From Propionibacteriaceae bacterium (GTDB lineage Bacteria; Actinomycetota; Actinomycetes; Propionibacteriales; Propionibacteriaceae), in assembly GCA_031254155.1 (NCBI GenBank), contig JAIRVA010000274.1, forward strand, positions 1 to 18,150: 18,150 nt of DNA, read 5' to 3'. The notes under the pieces are model-generated. The model had not been told where the DNA came from. It made no database searches and saw only the letters and a list, made by a program, of their open reading frames with translations. Within the stretch, counting starts at the first letter, position 1, and the number at the start of each line of letters is the position of its first letter. Of this stretch, positions 1 through 8,179 are shown in pieces. Both the position numbers and the translations under genes were made by a program.

Positions 1-966
1 CGCCCAGGCCAGACGCTGGCCACCATCACCACGGCGGTGCTGGACGGCCTGAACCAGGTCCTCACCTCTGCCCACCCCGACCTGGTGCTCGTCCACGGCG
101 ACACCACGACCGCCTTCACGTCAGCCTTGGCAAGCTTCTACCACCGGATCCCGGTTGGCCACGTCGAAGCCGGATTGCGCAGCTTCGACCGCTACTCCCC
201 GTACCCCGAGGAAATGAACCGGCGCCTCATCTCGACGCTCGCGACCCTGCATTTCGCCGCGACCGCCTCCAACGAGCACAACCTCCGCCGTGAGGCCGTG
301 AACGCCGACGCTGTCTTCGTCACCGGTAACACCGTCATCGACGCCCTTCGTATCTCGTACGACCCGAACTATGTCTTCCGCGACCCCGTGCTGCGAACTC
401 TGGATTTCCGCCGCCGGGTGATCCTCCTGACCTGCCATCGACGGGAAAGCCTGGGCGGACCCATGCGGGAAGTCTTCAGCGCGGTGCGGGACGTGATCGC
501 CCGTTACCCCGATGTCGCCGTGGTGTTCCCCATCCACAAGAACCTGGCGGTACGCGAGGCCTTCGCCGAAGCCGGGATCAAGTCTGACCGGATGCACATC
601 ACCGAACCGCTGGAGTACGACGAGTTCCTCCACCTGATGAGCAAATCAACCATCGTGTTGACCGACTCCGGAGGCATCCAGGAGGAGGCGCCGTTCTTCG
701 GCCGCCCGGTGGTCGTCGCCCGGGATGTCACGGAACGCACCGAGGCGATCGACGCGGGTACGGTGGTGTTGGCCGGTGCCAACTACACCGGGGTGTACGC
801 ACAACTCACGCGTCTCCTCGACCACGACCGGCACTACGCGGCGATGTCGAAAGCCAACAACCCGTATGGCGACGGTCACGCGTGCGAGCGGATCGCCGAC
901 ATCATCGCGCGCCGCTACGGCGATGGTGGGCACCCGGCTCCCGGCACCGGGAAAAAGCCATCGTGA
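1..966 (+). CDS. wecB: UDP-N-acetylglucosamine 2-epimerase (non-hydrolysing), 5' truncated by window edge
   Basis: This enzyme interconverts UDP-GlcNAc and UDP-ManNAc in the cytoplasm, supplying ManNAc units for cell-wall glycopolymers. The frame is open to base 1, so 321 residues are visible. By comparison with the roughly 375-residue E. coli enzyme, about 60 N-terminal residues are missing. Family motifs are clear: HGDTTT near visible residues 32-37, HVEAGLR with the acidic residue near 56, PEEMNR near 69-74, a HRRES segment, PIHKN, and the nucleotide-binding DSGGIQEE followed by RDVTERTEAIDAGT. The stop codon overlaps the GTG start of the next gene (GTGA), which suggests one operon with translational coupling. 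The product could feed the glycosyltransferases next door. The family is certain enough; that it makes ManNAc for this polymer is inferred. Confidence 0.93.
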   Translation, partial: RPGQTLATITTAVLDGLNQVLTSAHPDLVLVHGDTTTAFTSALASFYHRIPVGHVEAGLRSFDRYSPYPEEMNRRLISTLATLHFAATASNEHNLRREAVNADAVFVTGNTVIDALRISYDPNYVFRDPVLRTLDFRRRVILLTCHRRESLGGPMREVFSAVRDVIARYPDVAVVFPIHKNLAVREAFAEAGIKSDRMHITEPLEYDEFLHLMSKSTIVLTDSGGIQEEAPFFGRPVVVARDVTERTEAIDAGTVVLAGANYTGVYAQLTRLLDHDRHYAAMSKANNPYGDGHACERIADIIARRYGDGGHPAPGTGKKPS

Positions 967-1472
967 CCCGCCAGCTCAAAGCCTGGTGCGCCAGACACCG
1001 GCAACTCCTGACCTACGGCGTGATTTCTGTCCTGGCCACACTGATCGACGTGGTGGTGTCCTACTCCACCGAGCAGTTACTCATCGTGACGAAAGCCTTT
1101 CCCGCGGAAGTGCAGTTCTTGCGCTGGGCCTTCAAGGGCGCGACGGTGGGCGCGACCACCGCCAACACGGTCGGCGTGCTCGTTGGTTTCGTCACTCAGT
1201 TCGTCCTGTCATCGAAACGCGTTTTCAGAAGCCGGAGCAGACGCACCTTCGTCATCTACCTCCTCACCTTCGGTTTCGGGCTCGTCCTCCAGGACGGCAT
1301 CGTGGCGCTCAGCCGCGCGCTCCTCTTCGGGTCGTCCAGCCAGTTCATCCCTTTCCTCGTCAGTAAGGGGTTGTCCATTGTTCTCCCGTTCTTTGTTCTG
1401 TACTATATCCGCCGGGCGTTGATCCAACCAGAGCCCGACCACCAGGAGGCACCATGTCCCGACTTTTTGTGA
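963..1472 (+). CDS. GtrA-family small membrane protein
   Basis: This 169-residue protein has four predicted membrane segments, beginning near QLLTYGVISVLATLIDVVV, ATTANTVGVLVGFVTQFVL, FVIYLLTFGFGLVL and FLVSKGLSIVLPFFVLYYI. The arrangement and the arginine-rich cytoplasmic loops match the GtrA/DPMS family. GtrA proteins are thought to flip, or to anchor the synthase of, polyprenyl-phosphate-linked sugars. The chosen start is the GTG at 963, which overlaps the wecB stop as GTGA. An ATG at 882 in the same frame would add 27 arginine-rich residues lying wholly inside wecB and is unlikely. The 3' end overlaps the following GT2 gene by 19 bases, so the two are probably coupled. The next two genes complete a Gtr-like set. 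Family assignment is fairly sure; the sugar handled is unknown. Confidence 0.85.
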   Translation: MTRQLKAWCARHRQLLTYGVISVLATLIDVVVSYSTEQLLIVTKAFPAEVQFLRWAFKGATVGATTANTVGVLVGFVTQFVLSSKRVFRSRSRRTFVIYLLTFGFGLVLQDGIVALSRALLFGSSSQFIPFLVSKGLSIVLPFFVLYYIRRALIQPEPDHQEAPCPDFL

Positions 1473-2212
1473 TCCTGCCCTGCTACAACGAGGAGGCCAA
1501 CATCACACCGCTCATCCTCGCGTGGCTGGACCAACGGGAGGCGCTGTCCCGGCTCGGCTATGAGCTGGTGGTGACTCCGGTGGACGACGGCAGCAAAGAC
1601 GGCACCAAGGCGGTGATCGAGGAGTTGCAACGTACGCACCCCGACATCGCGTTGCTCGCCCACCAGACGAACCAGGGGCTTGGGGCCGGTCTCAAAACTG
1701 GACTCCTCCACTTCCACCAGACCGGTACCACGGGCGACTGCGCGGTCGTCATGGATGCCGACAACACCCACGATCCGAAGTACGCCGCCTCGATGCTGAC
1801 GATGCTCAGCCGTGACCACCGGGATTGCGTCATCGCCTCGCGCTACTGTCAGGACTCCGCGGTCGTGGGCGTACCCGCCTTCCGCAACTTCCTCAGTTTG
1901 GGCGCCCGGGCCTACTACCGCCTCGTCCTGGGCGTCAAGGGGGTCAAGGACTACACCTGCGGTTACCGGGTGTACACCCACGACATCATCGACCGCGCCG
2001 TGAAGAAGTACGGGGACCGCATGGTCGAGGAGCAAGGATTCTCCTGCATGATGGAGCTGCTGTACAAGCTCAGCCGTGTGGGCGCCGTGTTCGGCGAGGT
2101 GCCGTTTGAGCTGCGGTACGACTTCAAGCAGGGCAGTTCCAAGATGAAGATCCTCTCCACTATCAAGGACTCCCTGGTCACGGCGCCCCGACTGCGCCTG
2201 ACCATCAGGTGA
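1454..2212 (+). CDS. GT2 family glycosyltransferase, DPM1-like polyprenyl-phosphate glycosyltransferase
   Basis: The 252-residue protein has a GT-A fold of family GT2: PCYNEEANI near residues 9-17, VDDGSKDGT at 43-51, and the metal-binding DAD at 101-103 followed by THDP. The YTCGYRVY segment in the second half is typical of dolichol/polyprenyl-phosphate sugar synthases. The likely reaction moves a sugar from a nucleotide donor to polyprenyl phosphate at the inner membrane face. It lacks the C-terminal pair of membrane helices found in phage-type GtrB proteins, so the GtrA-like partner encoded just upstream may anchor it. An AGGAGG ribosome site at 1444-1449 lies inside the gtrA-like gene, four bases before the ATG, and strongly supports this start. 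The donor sugar (mannose, glucose or other) cannot be read from the sequence. Confidence 0.9.
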   Translation: MSRLFVILPCYNEEANITPLILAWLDQREALSRLGYELVVTPVDDGSKDGTKAVIEELQRTHPDIALLAHQTNQGLGAGLKTGLLHFHQTGTTGDCAVVMDADNTHDPKYAASMLTMLSRDHRDCVIASRYCQDSAVVGVPAFRNFLSLGARAYYRLVLGVKGVKDYTCGYRVYTHDIIDRAVKKYGDRMVEEQGFSCMMELLYKLSRVGAVFGEVPFELRYDFKQGSSKMKILSTIKDSLVTAPRLRLTIR

Positions 2213-2232
2213 GCCGGGGAAGGAGTACGGCG

Positions 2233-3801
2233 ATGCCTGTTGCCAGCCCGCTATCCCAGGTGAGAGCACTCGCCCACAAGTGGTGGCCCTACCTGGTGAT
2301 CTTTGTCGTGGTGTGCTTCGTCTCGACGGCGGATGACTGGAGCCCGTTCTCCCTCGCCCGCGGAACAGACAGCACGGTCTACGGGTACATCGGCCAGGCG
2401 ATGACACAGGGGCGTACGCCCTACACCGACGCGTGGGACAACAAGGGCCCGCTGCTGTACACGCTCAACTACCTCGGTATGCTTCTCAACGACCGCTACG
2501 GCATCTTCCTGATCGGTTTCGCCGCCACGCTGGCTACGGGGATCCTGGGCTACGCGTTCGCCCGCTTGTTTGCCAGCAGACTCACGGCGGTCGCCGCTTC
2601 CGTCGTCACGCTGCTCACCGTGACGTACACCCTCGCCGGCGGCAACCTCACCGAGGGGTACGCGCTGCCGTTCATTGTGGCGGCCCTCTACCTGATCGCC
2701 CAGGCCGTGGTCAGCGGACGCTTCACCTGGTGGCAGTCGGTCGTCATCGGAGTCTGTTCGGCGGCCTGCTTCCTCCTGCGGATCAACTTGGTGGCGCCAA
2801 TCGTCGCCTTCGGGCTCGTGCTCTTCGTCTGCACCCTGGTCAGGCGGCGGGTTGTCGCTGCGCTGCAGTTGGCAGTTCACGTCGCGGCCGGCGCCGTCCT
2901 CACGATCATCCCCTTTGTCGTCTATCTCGCGGCGAAGGGCGCCCTTCGAGCCTGCCTTGAGGCCGCCTACACCTCCCAGTTCGTAACGCCCCCCCGCTCG
3001 GAGCGCCTCCAGTCCGCGTACCTGATCCTCGCCTTCACGAACCGGACGTACGTCCTCGCCATCACAGCCACCTTCCTGCTCGTATCAGCGGTCCTGCTTG
3101 TCACCCGCCGGATTTCCTCAACCTCCACGAGAGTCATGGTCGTGGCGACGTGGGCGGGCATGCTCGTCAACCTGTACGCGAACACCATCACAGGCGCGGC
3201 CTACGAGCATTACGCCACCACCTTCGCCGCCGTCATGTTGTTCCCCGTCGTCTGCTTCTTCCGCCTAGTCGAACGGCTGACACTCGCCGTGGCAGGGCGC
3301 CTGGACTGGGCCAGTCTCACCGCCGGACCCCGAGCCGTCACCGCCGGCGCGATCACCCTGATCGTGTTCGTCATGAGCTGGGGAAACATCGACTACACGG
3401 TGTCCACGGTCGCCCAGAACTGGTCCTACCGGACGCACGCGGGCGGGGCTGACGCGAACTACGTCGACCTCATCGTCAGCAACACCACTCCCGACGACGA
3501 GGTTCAGGTGTTGGGTGGCATCCACCCCTACCTCCTGTTGCGATCCCACCGCGAGTCGGCGTCCCGGTTCTTCTACACGCCAGACGGGCTCTACATCGAC
3601 CCGGGCTTCGCAGCGTCGGCCCGGCAGGAGATCGCCGACACGATCAACGAGCGACCGCCGGAACTGATCATCGTCAGCGTGCCGCAGCAAGCCGATTGGC
3701 TCACCGCCACCCCCGCGGGCGTTGGCCCGCTGCTCGACAGCTCGTACGAGCGCTTCTTTTCCGATGACAACTACATTATGTTCCGGCGCATCACGACGTG
3801 A
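2233..3801 (+). CDS. GT-C type membrane glycosyltransferase (ArnT/PMT-like), predicted
   Basis: A 522-residue protein with many hydrophobic segments and a C-terminal soluble portion from about residue 400. After the first helix comes a periplasmic-type loop with GTDSTVYGYIGQAM, RTPYTDAWDNKGPLLY and acidic residues near 46, 66 and 69. This pattern is typical of GT-C enzymes that use polyprenyl-phosphate sugars outside the membrane. ATG 2233 is chosen because AAGGAG at 2220-2225 sits seven bases upstream. A GTG at 2209 overlapping the GT2 stop would add eight residues and remains possible. With the two preceding genes it forms a plausible three-part side-sugar transfer system. Its 3' end overlaps the oppositely oriented GT4 gene by 11 bases. 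It is not obviously a Wzy polymerase, though that role cannot be excluded. Confidence 0.8.
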   Translation: MPVASPLSQVRALAHKWWPYLVIFVVVCFVSTADDWSPFSLARGTDSTVYGYIGQAMTQGRTPYTDAWDNKGPLLYTLNYLGMLLNDRYGIFLIGFAATLATGILGYAFARLFASRLTAVAASVVTLLTVTYTLAGGNLTEGYALPFIVAALYLIAQAVVSGRFTWWQSVVIGVCSAACFLLRINLVAPIVAFGLVLFVCTLVRRRVVAALQLAVHVAAGAVLTIIPFVVYLAAKGALRACLEAAYTSQFVTPPRSERLQSAYLILAFTNRTYVLAITATFLLVSAVLLVTRRISSTSTRVMVVATWAGMLVNLYANTITGAAYEHYATTFAAVMLFPVVCFFRLVERLTLAVAGRLDWASLTAGPRAVTAGAITLIVFVMSWGNIDYTVSTVAQNWSYRTHAGGADANYVDLIVSNTTPDDEVQVLGGIHPYLLLRSHRESASRFFYTPDGLYIDPGFAASARQEIADTINERPPELIIVSVPQQADWLTATPAGVGPLLDSSYERFFSDDNYIMFRRITT

Positions 3802-4933
3802 CGAGCGCTACGAGGCGGTCTGCCGTCTGCTGCCAGGTGAAGTGCTCCAGTAACCGGGCCTTTGTCTTCCGCGTCGCCTCGCCCCGCCCGGCCGCGTCGC
3901 CGAGGGCCCGGACAAGCGCGTCAGCGATGGTCTGGGGGTCACGGTCTTTCAGTCGCCCGCCGTACGAGTCATCGAGGAGAAGCTCGGCCGTACCACCAAC
4001 TGGCGTTGTAACCTGGTAGGTCTCCAGGGCCGCGGCCTCCAGCACCACGGTGGAAAAACCCTCCGACCGTGACGGCATGCAGAACACGTCCGCCTGCCGC
4101 AGTAGCGCCATGGTTGACGGGTGGTCGAGTGCGCCGATAAAGTGCACGCCCGTCGCGCGCAGGTCGCCGAGTTCAGCGGCCATCGGCCCGGACCCCGCGA
4201 TCACCAGGTGTACAGAGTCGTCGAGGCGGCGAACCAACGACATCGCCTCAACTAACTCGTGTATCCCCTTCTCCGGTATCAGCCGGCCGGCGTACACCAC
4301 GAGGGGCGTGGCAGGATCCAGTCCAAGGCCGGCGCGTACGTCCCACACCACCGAGTCCGCCTGGCGGCACACATCTTCGGCGTCGACGGCGTTATACAGC
4401 ACACCGCTCGCCCGCACCCCGAGAGACGAGAGCCAGTCCACACCCGCCCGGGACACCGCGTAGAACCCGCGCACCCGCCGTCTCACATAACCGAGCGCGA
4501 GCCGCTCATACACCCGGATCACGAAGTCGAGCAACGGCTGCCCGAGCGAGAGATAGGCGGATCCATGCTCGACAACGATCGCCGGTATCCCGCGGCGCCG
4601 GCATTCCCTGGTTGCCCACAACGACAGCGCCCAGAACCGCGTGTGAATGACAGCGAGGTCGACCGGTTTATCCCACACGTGATCATCCAGCAACTGGCGA
4701 AACCTCGTACCCACCCTGGGCACCGGGTACCGGCCGCCCATGAGTAGGGCGGCCGGCGTCCTCACCACCGTGACGCCCGCACCGGCCTCGACTGCGGGCA
4801 CCCCGGGCAGGGCACTCGTGACGATCACGACCTCGTGCCCGGAACTGGCAAGGGCCGCACCGAGATTGCGGTTGTAGATCTCGATCCCGCCCACCGTCGG
4901 GAGGTACTGAGCCGAAAAAAAGACGAATCTCAC
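3791..4933 (-). CDS. GT4 family glycosyltransferase
   Basis: A 380-residue GT-B enzyme. The N-terminal half has the GGIEIYNRNLGAAL loop typical of GT4 acceptor domains. The C-terminal half has VYAGRLIPEKG with Arg217 and Lys222 as likely phosphate contacts, and the EX7E pair Glu291/Glu299 in SEGFSTVVLEA. It probably adds one sugar to a lipid-linked intermediate on the cytoplasmic face. The start is a GTG at 4931-4933 whose GTGA overlaps the stop of the preceding GT4 gene. No good ribosome site is visible, so translation probably depends on coupling. A run of seven T residues falls in codons 4-7. It is the last gene of the minus-strand operon, and its end overlaps the GT-C gene tail to tail. 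Sugar specificity is unknown. Confidence 0.9.
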   Translation of the reverse strand: MRFVFFSAQYLPTVGGIEIYNRNLGAALASSGHEVVIVTSALPGVPAVEAGAGVTVVRTPAALLMGGRYPVPRVGTRFRQLLDDHVWDKPVDLAVIHTRFWALSLWATRECRRRGIPAIVVEHGSAYLSLGQPLLDFVIRVYERLALGYVRRRVRGFYAVSRAGVDWLSSLGVRASGVLYNAVDAEDVCRQADSVVWDVRAGLGLDPATPLVVYAGRLIPEKGIHELVEAMSLVRRLDDSVHLVIAGSGPMAAELGDLRATGVHFIGALDHPSTMALLRQADVFCMPSRSEGFSTVVLEAAALETYQVTTPVGGTAELLLDDSYGGRLKDRDPQTIADALVRALGDAAGRGEATRKTKARLLEHFTWQQTADRLVALVTS

Positions 4934-6069
4934 GGCGCGTCCGATTCAGCGCCGGGGATGACTGAGCCGTAGAACTGGGTGAGCCAGTCGGCAGTTTGGC
5001 GGACGTCGAAGCCCGCCCGAGCGACCGCGTCCGCCGACGGCCGTCCGCGCGTGATGCCGCGCGCCAAGGCTTCGGCGATGACGTGCGCCCAGTGGGCGGG
5101 TGATTCGTCCAGCGACAAACGCGTGACGAGATCAGTCGCGATGGCCGTACGCGGGACTGAGTCCGCCATCACCACCGGCAGTCCACTGGCCTGCGCCTCG
5201 ACGATCGCCACCGGGAGACCCTCGTACACGGAAGGAAAGCAGAACACGTCCATCGCCGTGAGGACGCGTGGCACGTCTGTCCGGACGCCCGTGCAGATCA
5301 CCCGCCCGCCAAGCCCAGCCTCGGCCACCCGTCGTTCGATGGCCGGGCGCAGCGGCCCATCGCCCACCAGGAGCAAGCGGACCCGTGGCACGACCTCCGC
5401 GACCGCCCGAAAGATGTCCAGGAGAAACGTATGATTCTTCTCCTGGGTGAACCGTCCGACGTGCCCGATCACGGCCTCCCCGTGCAGACCGAGCTCGGTC
5501 CGCACCTGCTCGCGCGTAGCTGGATCGAACACGTACGCTTCCGTGTCGATCCCGTTCGGCACGACGTGGTAGTGCTGCCGCTCACAGGCGCGTCGACCGA
5601 ACCGGGTCATCGCCGCCTCGTCCGAACAGGCGAAGAGATAGTCCGCGACGGACGGGACCGGCAGGTAGGCCACGCGAAGCAGCAATCCGCCAATGCCAGG
5701 ACCGGTGCTATTGCTGTGACTGTGGGCGATCGTCACCCGTCCGCGGCGATGTGCCATGCGGAGATAGATCGCCGCACTACTACCGATATGCCCGTGTACG
5801 ATCGAGTGCTCCGCGTGCTCGTTGAAGAAGCGGTTCCAGGCGCCACGGTAGCGCACCAGGTTGACGCCAGTGAACAGCGGCACCCGGTAGATGCGACCGC
5901 CGAGGGCTTCGATCTCGGCGTCATACGACCCGGCCTGGTCGGTGTGTACCATGAAGTCGAACTGAATCCGCTCGCGATCAACCGTGCGGTAGAGGTTCAT
6001 GAGCATCGTCTCGGCTCCCCCACGATCCATCACCCCAATCACGTGGAGTATCCGTATCGGTCTCGTCAT
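4930..6069 (-). CDS. GT4 family glycosyltransferase, EpsF-like
   Basis: A 379-residue GT-B enzyme resembling the EpsF group of exopolysaccharide glycosyltransferases. It shows HVIGVMDRGGAETMLMNLYR at residues 9-28, PNGIDTEAY near 171-179, HVGRFTQEKN with Arg206 and Lys211, and the EX7E pair Glu283/Glu291 in YEGLPVAIVEA. The open frame extends upstream to 6222, but the chosen ATG at 6067-6069 is supported by AAGGAG at 6074-6079 and by an ATGA overlap with the stop of the flippase gene. The longer version would run 153 bases into the flippase gene without family resemblance. It likely acts after rhamnose or ManNAc donors are made, building the repeat unit. Donor and acceptor are not predictable from the sequence. 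Confidence 0.92.
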   Translation of the reverse strand: MTRPIRILHVIGVMDRGGAETMLMNLYRTVDRERIQFDFMVHTDQAGSYDAEIEALGGRIYRVPLFTGVNLVRYRGAWNRFFNEHAEHSIVHGHIGSSAAIYLRMAHRRGRVTIAHSHSNSTGPGIGGLLLRVAYLPVPSVADYLFACSDEAAMTRFGRRACERQHYHVVPNGIDTEAYVFDPATREQVRTELGLHGEAVIGHVGRFTQEKNHTFLLDIFRAVAEVVPRVRLLLVGDGPLRPAIERRVAEAGLGGRVICTGVRTDVPRVLTAMDVFCFPSVYEGLPVAIVEAQASGLPVVMADSVPRTAIATDLVTRLSLDESPAHWAHVIAEALARGITRGRPSADAVARAGFDVRQTADWLTQFYGSVIPGAESDAP

Positions 6070-7367
6070 CAGACTCCTTCGGGCGTGTGTGATGGGTTGG
6101 TACTCCTGATCCGCCGATGGGTTAGCCCATAGCCCAGAATACCGGCAAAAATGACGCATTGAACGACGAACACCGCCCCGTTGAAGAGGCTGGCCCCCAA
6201 AAGTCCGCGCCACCGGATCCACCAGCCGGCGCTCAACGCGAACAGGGCGGACACGGCGTACCCGATGAGCAGCACCCGCTGGTATCTGATGATGGTCAAG
6301 ACCGTCGAGAGGAACGCCGCCACCGCGACAAAACCGCCCCCGGCGAGCAAGATGATGAGTTCCCAGAAGTAGCCGCTGAGGTCGGTGTGATAAAGCCAGG
6401 ACAGGACGGGCAGGCCGACCAGGGCCCCGCCTACGAGACAGACGGTCGTCACTCCCGCGATCAACGCGAGCACGCGTCGGACCAGCCGCGTCAACTCGGC
6501 GAGACTGTCACCGATCCACGCCTGGGCCATGCGGTAGATCAACGGGTTGAACGCGAACATGGCAAACATCTGGATCACGAAGGCCGGCATGGACAAGTAG
6601 TTGAAGCGAGCCTGCGCCTGGTCGTCCATGACCGCGTCGATGCCGTACTTCGGGGCGTTGCTGATGTACAAAGTCAGGAACGAGCCGAGGAAGAGGGGGA
6701 AACACGCCTTGAGCAGGCTCCAGATCCGCCCCCTCTCACACCGGTCGGCGCCCTCGTGCAGGAACTGGCGCAGCACCAGGCCCACCAGGACCAGAAGACT
6801 CCCGACGGACAGCCCCAGGCTGATCCCCAGAGACAGGAGGAGTCCGGCGCCGGCCACGATGGCCGCCATAAACGCGGCGGTCGAGACGACCAGTCTCAGG
6901 GCACTTACCTTCGCCCCCACGTCGAGGCGGCCCACCTGTTGGAGATAACCGACGATGACATCCTCAACCGCGTCCACCACGCGGAGCAACGTCACCAGCA
7001 TGACCGCCGCCACCTTGGCCGGCGAATACCCGCCCGTCCACCACATCACCCCACAGAGGATGACCGCCGCCACAATCATGGCGCCGCCCGTCACCGCCCG
7101 CGACGAGACGTACTCCCGGAAACTAAACCGCCGTTCGACATCCGAAGCCTGGAACCGCCGCATCCCGTAGGCCCCGATGGTCCAGACAAGGTACGCCTGG
7201 GCGGTGGCGATGGAGTACACCCCGGCCTGGGTCTCGCCCAGGAAGACCGAGATCAGCACGAGCGTCAAGACGGACTGGAGCGGCGACACCAGTCCGGCCA
7301 CCGCGTTCCAGGTGGTGCTCGCCCGGTCGATGTTCCGCGACGACACCAGGAAGCTCCGGATCGTCAC
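6069..7367 (-). CDS. Wzx-like polysaccharide flippase (oligosaccharide transporter)
   Basis: A 432-residue integral membrane protein with about a dozen hydrophobic segments spread along its whole length, and a start resembling oligosaccharide flippases (NIDRASTTWNAVAGLVSPLQS, then FLGETQAGVYSIATA and GAYGMRRFQ). Members of the MATE/MOP superfamily of this size move undecaprenyl-diphosphate-linked repeat units across the membrane. The start is a GTG at 7365-7367 sharing GTGA with the licD stop, and GGGAG lies seven bases before it. Its stop overlaps the EpsF-like gene start as ATGA. No dedicated polymerase follows, so the polymer may be short, or the polymerase may be encoded outside the window. 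A one-base slip in the licD C tract would place this frame in fusion with licD. Confidence 0.85.
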   Translation of the reverse strand: MTIRSFLVSSRNIDRASTTWNAVAGLVSPLQSVLTLVLISVFLGETQAGVYSIATAQAYLVWTIGAYGMRRFQASDVERRFSFREYVSSRAVTGGAMIVAAVILCGVMWWTGGYSPAKVAAVMLVTLLRVVDAVEDVIVGYLQQVGRLDVGAKVSALRLVVSTAAFMAAIVAGAGLLLSLGISLGLSVGSLLVLVGLVLRQFLHEGADRCERGRIWSLLKACFPLFLGSFLTLYISNAPKYGIDAVMDDQAQARFNYLSMPAFVIQMFAMFAFNPLIYRMAQAWIGDSLAELTRLVRRVLALIAGVTTVCLVGGALVGLPVLSWLYHTDLSGYFWELIILLAGGGFVAVAAFLSTVLTIIRYQRVLLIGYAVSALFALSAGWWIRWRGLLGASLFNGAVFVVQCVIFAGILGYGLTHRRIRSTNPSHTPEGV

Positions 7368-8170
7368 GGAGCGTCTCCCACCCTCACGAAGGAGTGGGTC
7401 GACCCCCGTTGGCCAGGGGGGGGGGCCTGCATGTAGTCGCCGTAGAACTGCGTCAGCCAGGCGTCGTACTCCGCGGGGACGGGCATCTCGTCATCTTCGA
7501 AGTCCACCATCACCGGTCCGCCGAAGTCAGACGCCGGCGAAATCTGGGGAACGTGATTGACAACGCCGCCCCAGCACACCACCCAGTCGGTGGGATGATC
7601 GTTCCAGTGCCCGCAACCCCAGTTCATGATCCGGGCCAGGAGCCGCTTGGGCACCGCCTTGGCGACGACACTGAGCGTACGTATGAGCGGGCTCGGGTCG
7701 TACTGTCCGTACTGGTGCGCCGAGAGCACAAGCCGCGTGTAGTCCAGCAGGACCGTCATCGCGGACACCGCCGGCGATCGCCGCGCGGGCACATGATCAA
7801 GCACAAAAATGTCGATAAAGAGCCCGTCCTTGTCGGTCAGGTGACTCACCTGGGTATCGCGGAACGGCTTGGGCCAAAGCAGCCGGATCTTCGCGTGGAA
7901 TGACCAGAACTCCGGCGTCGTCCGGTAGTCCTGAACGATGTAGTTCTCGCCCAGTTCGTCTCGAACGGCGAACAGGCGCTCGTAGTCCTCGCGCATCATC
8001 ATGATGTCGATGTCGTCGTCCCAGGGGATGAAACCCTGGTGCCGGATCGCGCCGATGAGTGTGCCGTACGCCAGGTAGAACCGGATCCCGTGGCGCGCGC
8101 AGACATCGCGCACGTCCTTGAGTATCCCCAAGGTGGCCAGCTGTAGTTCCCGGAGATCCGACTCGTCCAT
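7364..8170 (-). CDS. LicD family phosphotransferase (cell-surface polymer decoration)
   Basis: A 268-residue LicD-family protein, defined by GTLIGAIRHQGFIPWDDDID at residues 36-55, whose acidic cluster is the likely metal and nucleotide site. LicD enzymes transfer phosphocholine or a related phospho-alditol group from a CDP donor to sugars of teichoic acids, capsules or lipopolysaccharides. No licA, licB or licC is in view, so choline is not proved. The C-terminus has YGDYM at 243-247, then PPP and GQRGSTHSF, which matches the usual LicD ending. PPP is encoded by a run of ten C residues at 7416-7425. The ATG start lies nine bases after the rmlA stop, with AGGGA upstream. The gene ends in a GTGA overlap with the flippase gene. 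Confidence 0.92.
   Translation of the reverse strand: MDESDLRELQLATLGILKDVRDVCARHGIRFYLAYGTLIGAIRHQGFIPWDDDIDIMMMREDYERLFAVRDELGENYIVQDYRTTPEFWSFHAKIRLLWPKPFRDTQVSHLTDKDGLFIDIFVLDHVPARRSPAVSAMTVLLDYTRLVLSAHQYGQYDPSPLIRTLSVVAKAVPKRLLARIMNWGCGHWNDHPTDWVVCWGGVVNHVPQISPASDFGGPVMVDFEDDEMPVPAEYDAWLTQFYGDYMQAPPPGQRGSTHSFVRVGDAP
7416..7425 (-). repeat. Homopolymer tract of ten C in the licD 3' end
   Basis: Ten consecutive G on the + strand, read as C10 in licD, encode Pro250-Pro252 near the C-terminus. This is the longest G/C run I see in the window. With C10 the conserved LicD tail is intact. C9 gives a different, shorter tail. C11 or C8 keeps reading without a stop into the flippase start in the flippase frame. 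Runs of this length are prone to slipping, both in cells and in sequencing. Confidence 0.95.
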
Positions 8171-8179
8171 TCCGGTCCC

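Noticed and set aside
2989..2995. Run of seven C in the GT-C gene
   Set aside because: Too short to stand out in GC-rich DNA; seven-base runs are expected by chance.
4915..4921. Run of seven T at the 5' end of the last GT4 gene (A7 on the + strand)
   Set aside because: A slip here would knock out the gene, but seven bases is short for a switch and there is no supporting context.
6159..7436. 425-residue open frame on the + strand opposite the flippase gene
   Set aside because: It is rich in His, Arg, Asp and Gln with no family motif, and mirrors the hydrophobic codons of the flippase. It is a GC-rich shadow frame.
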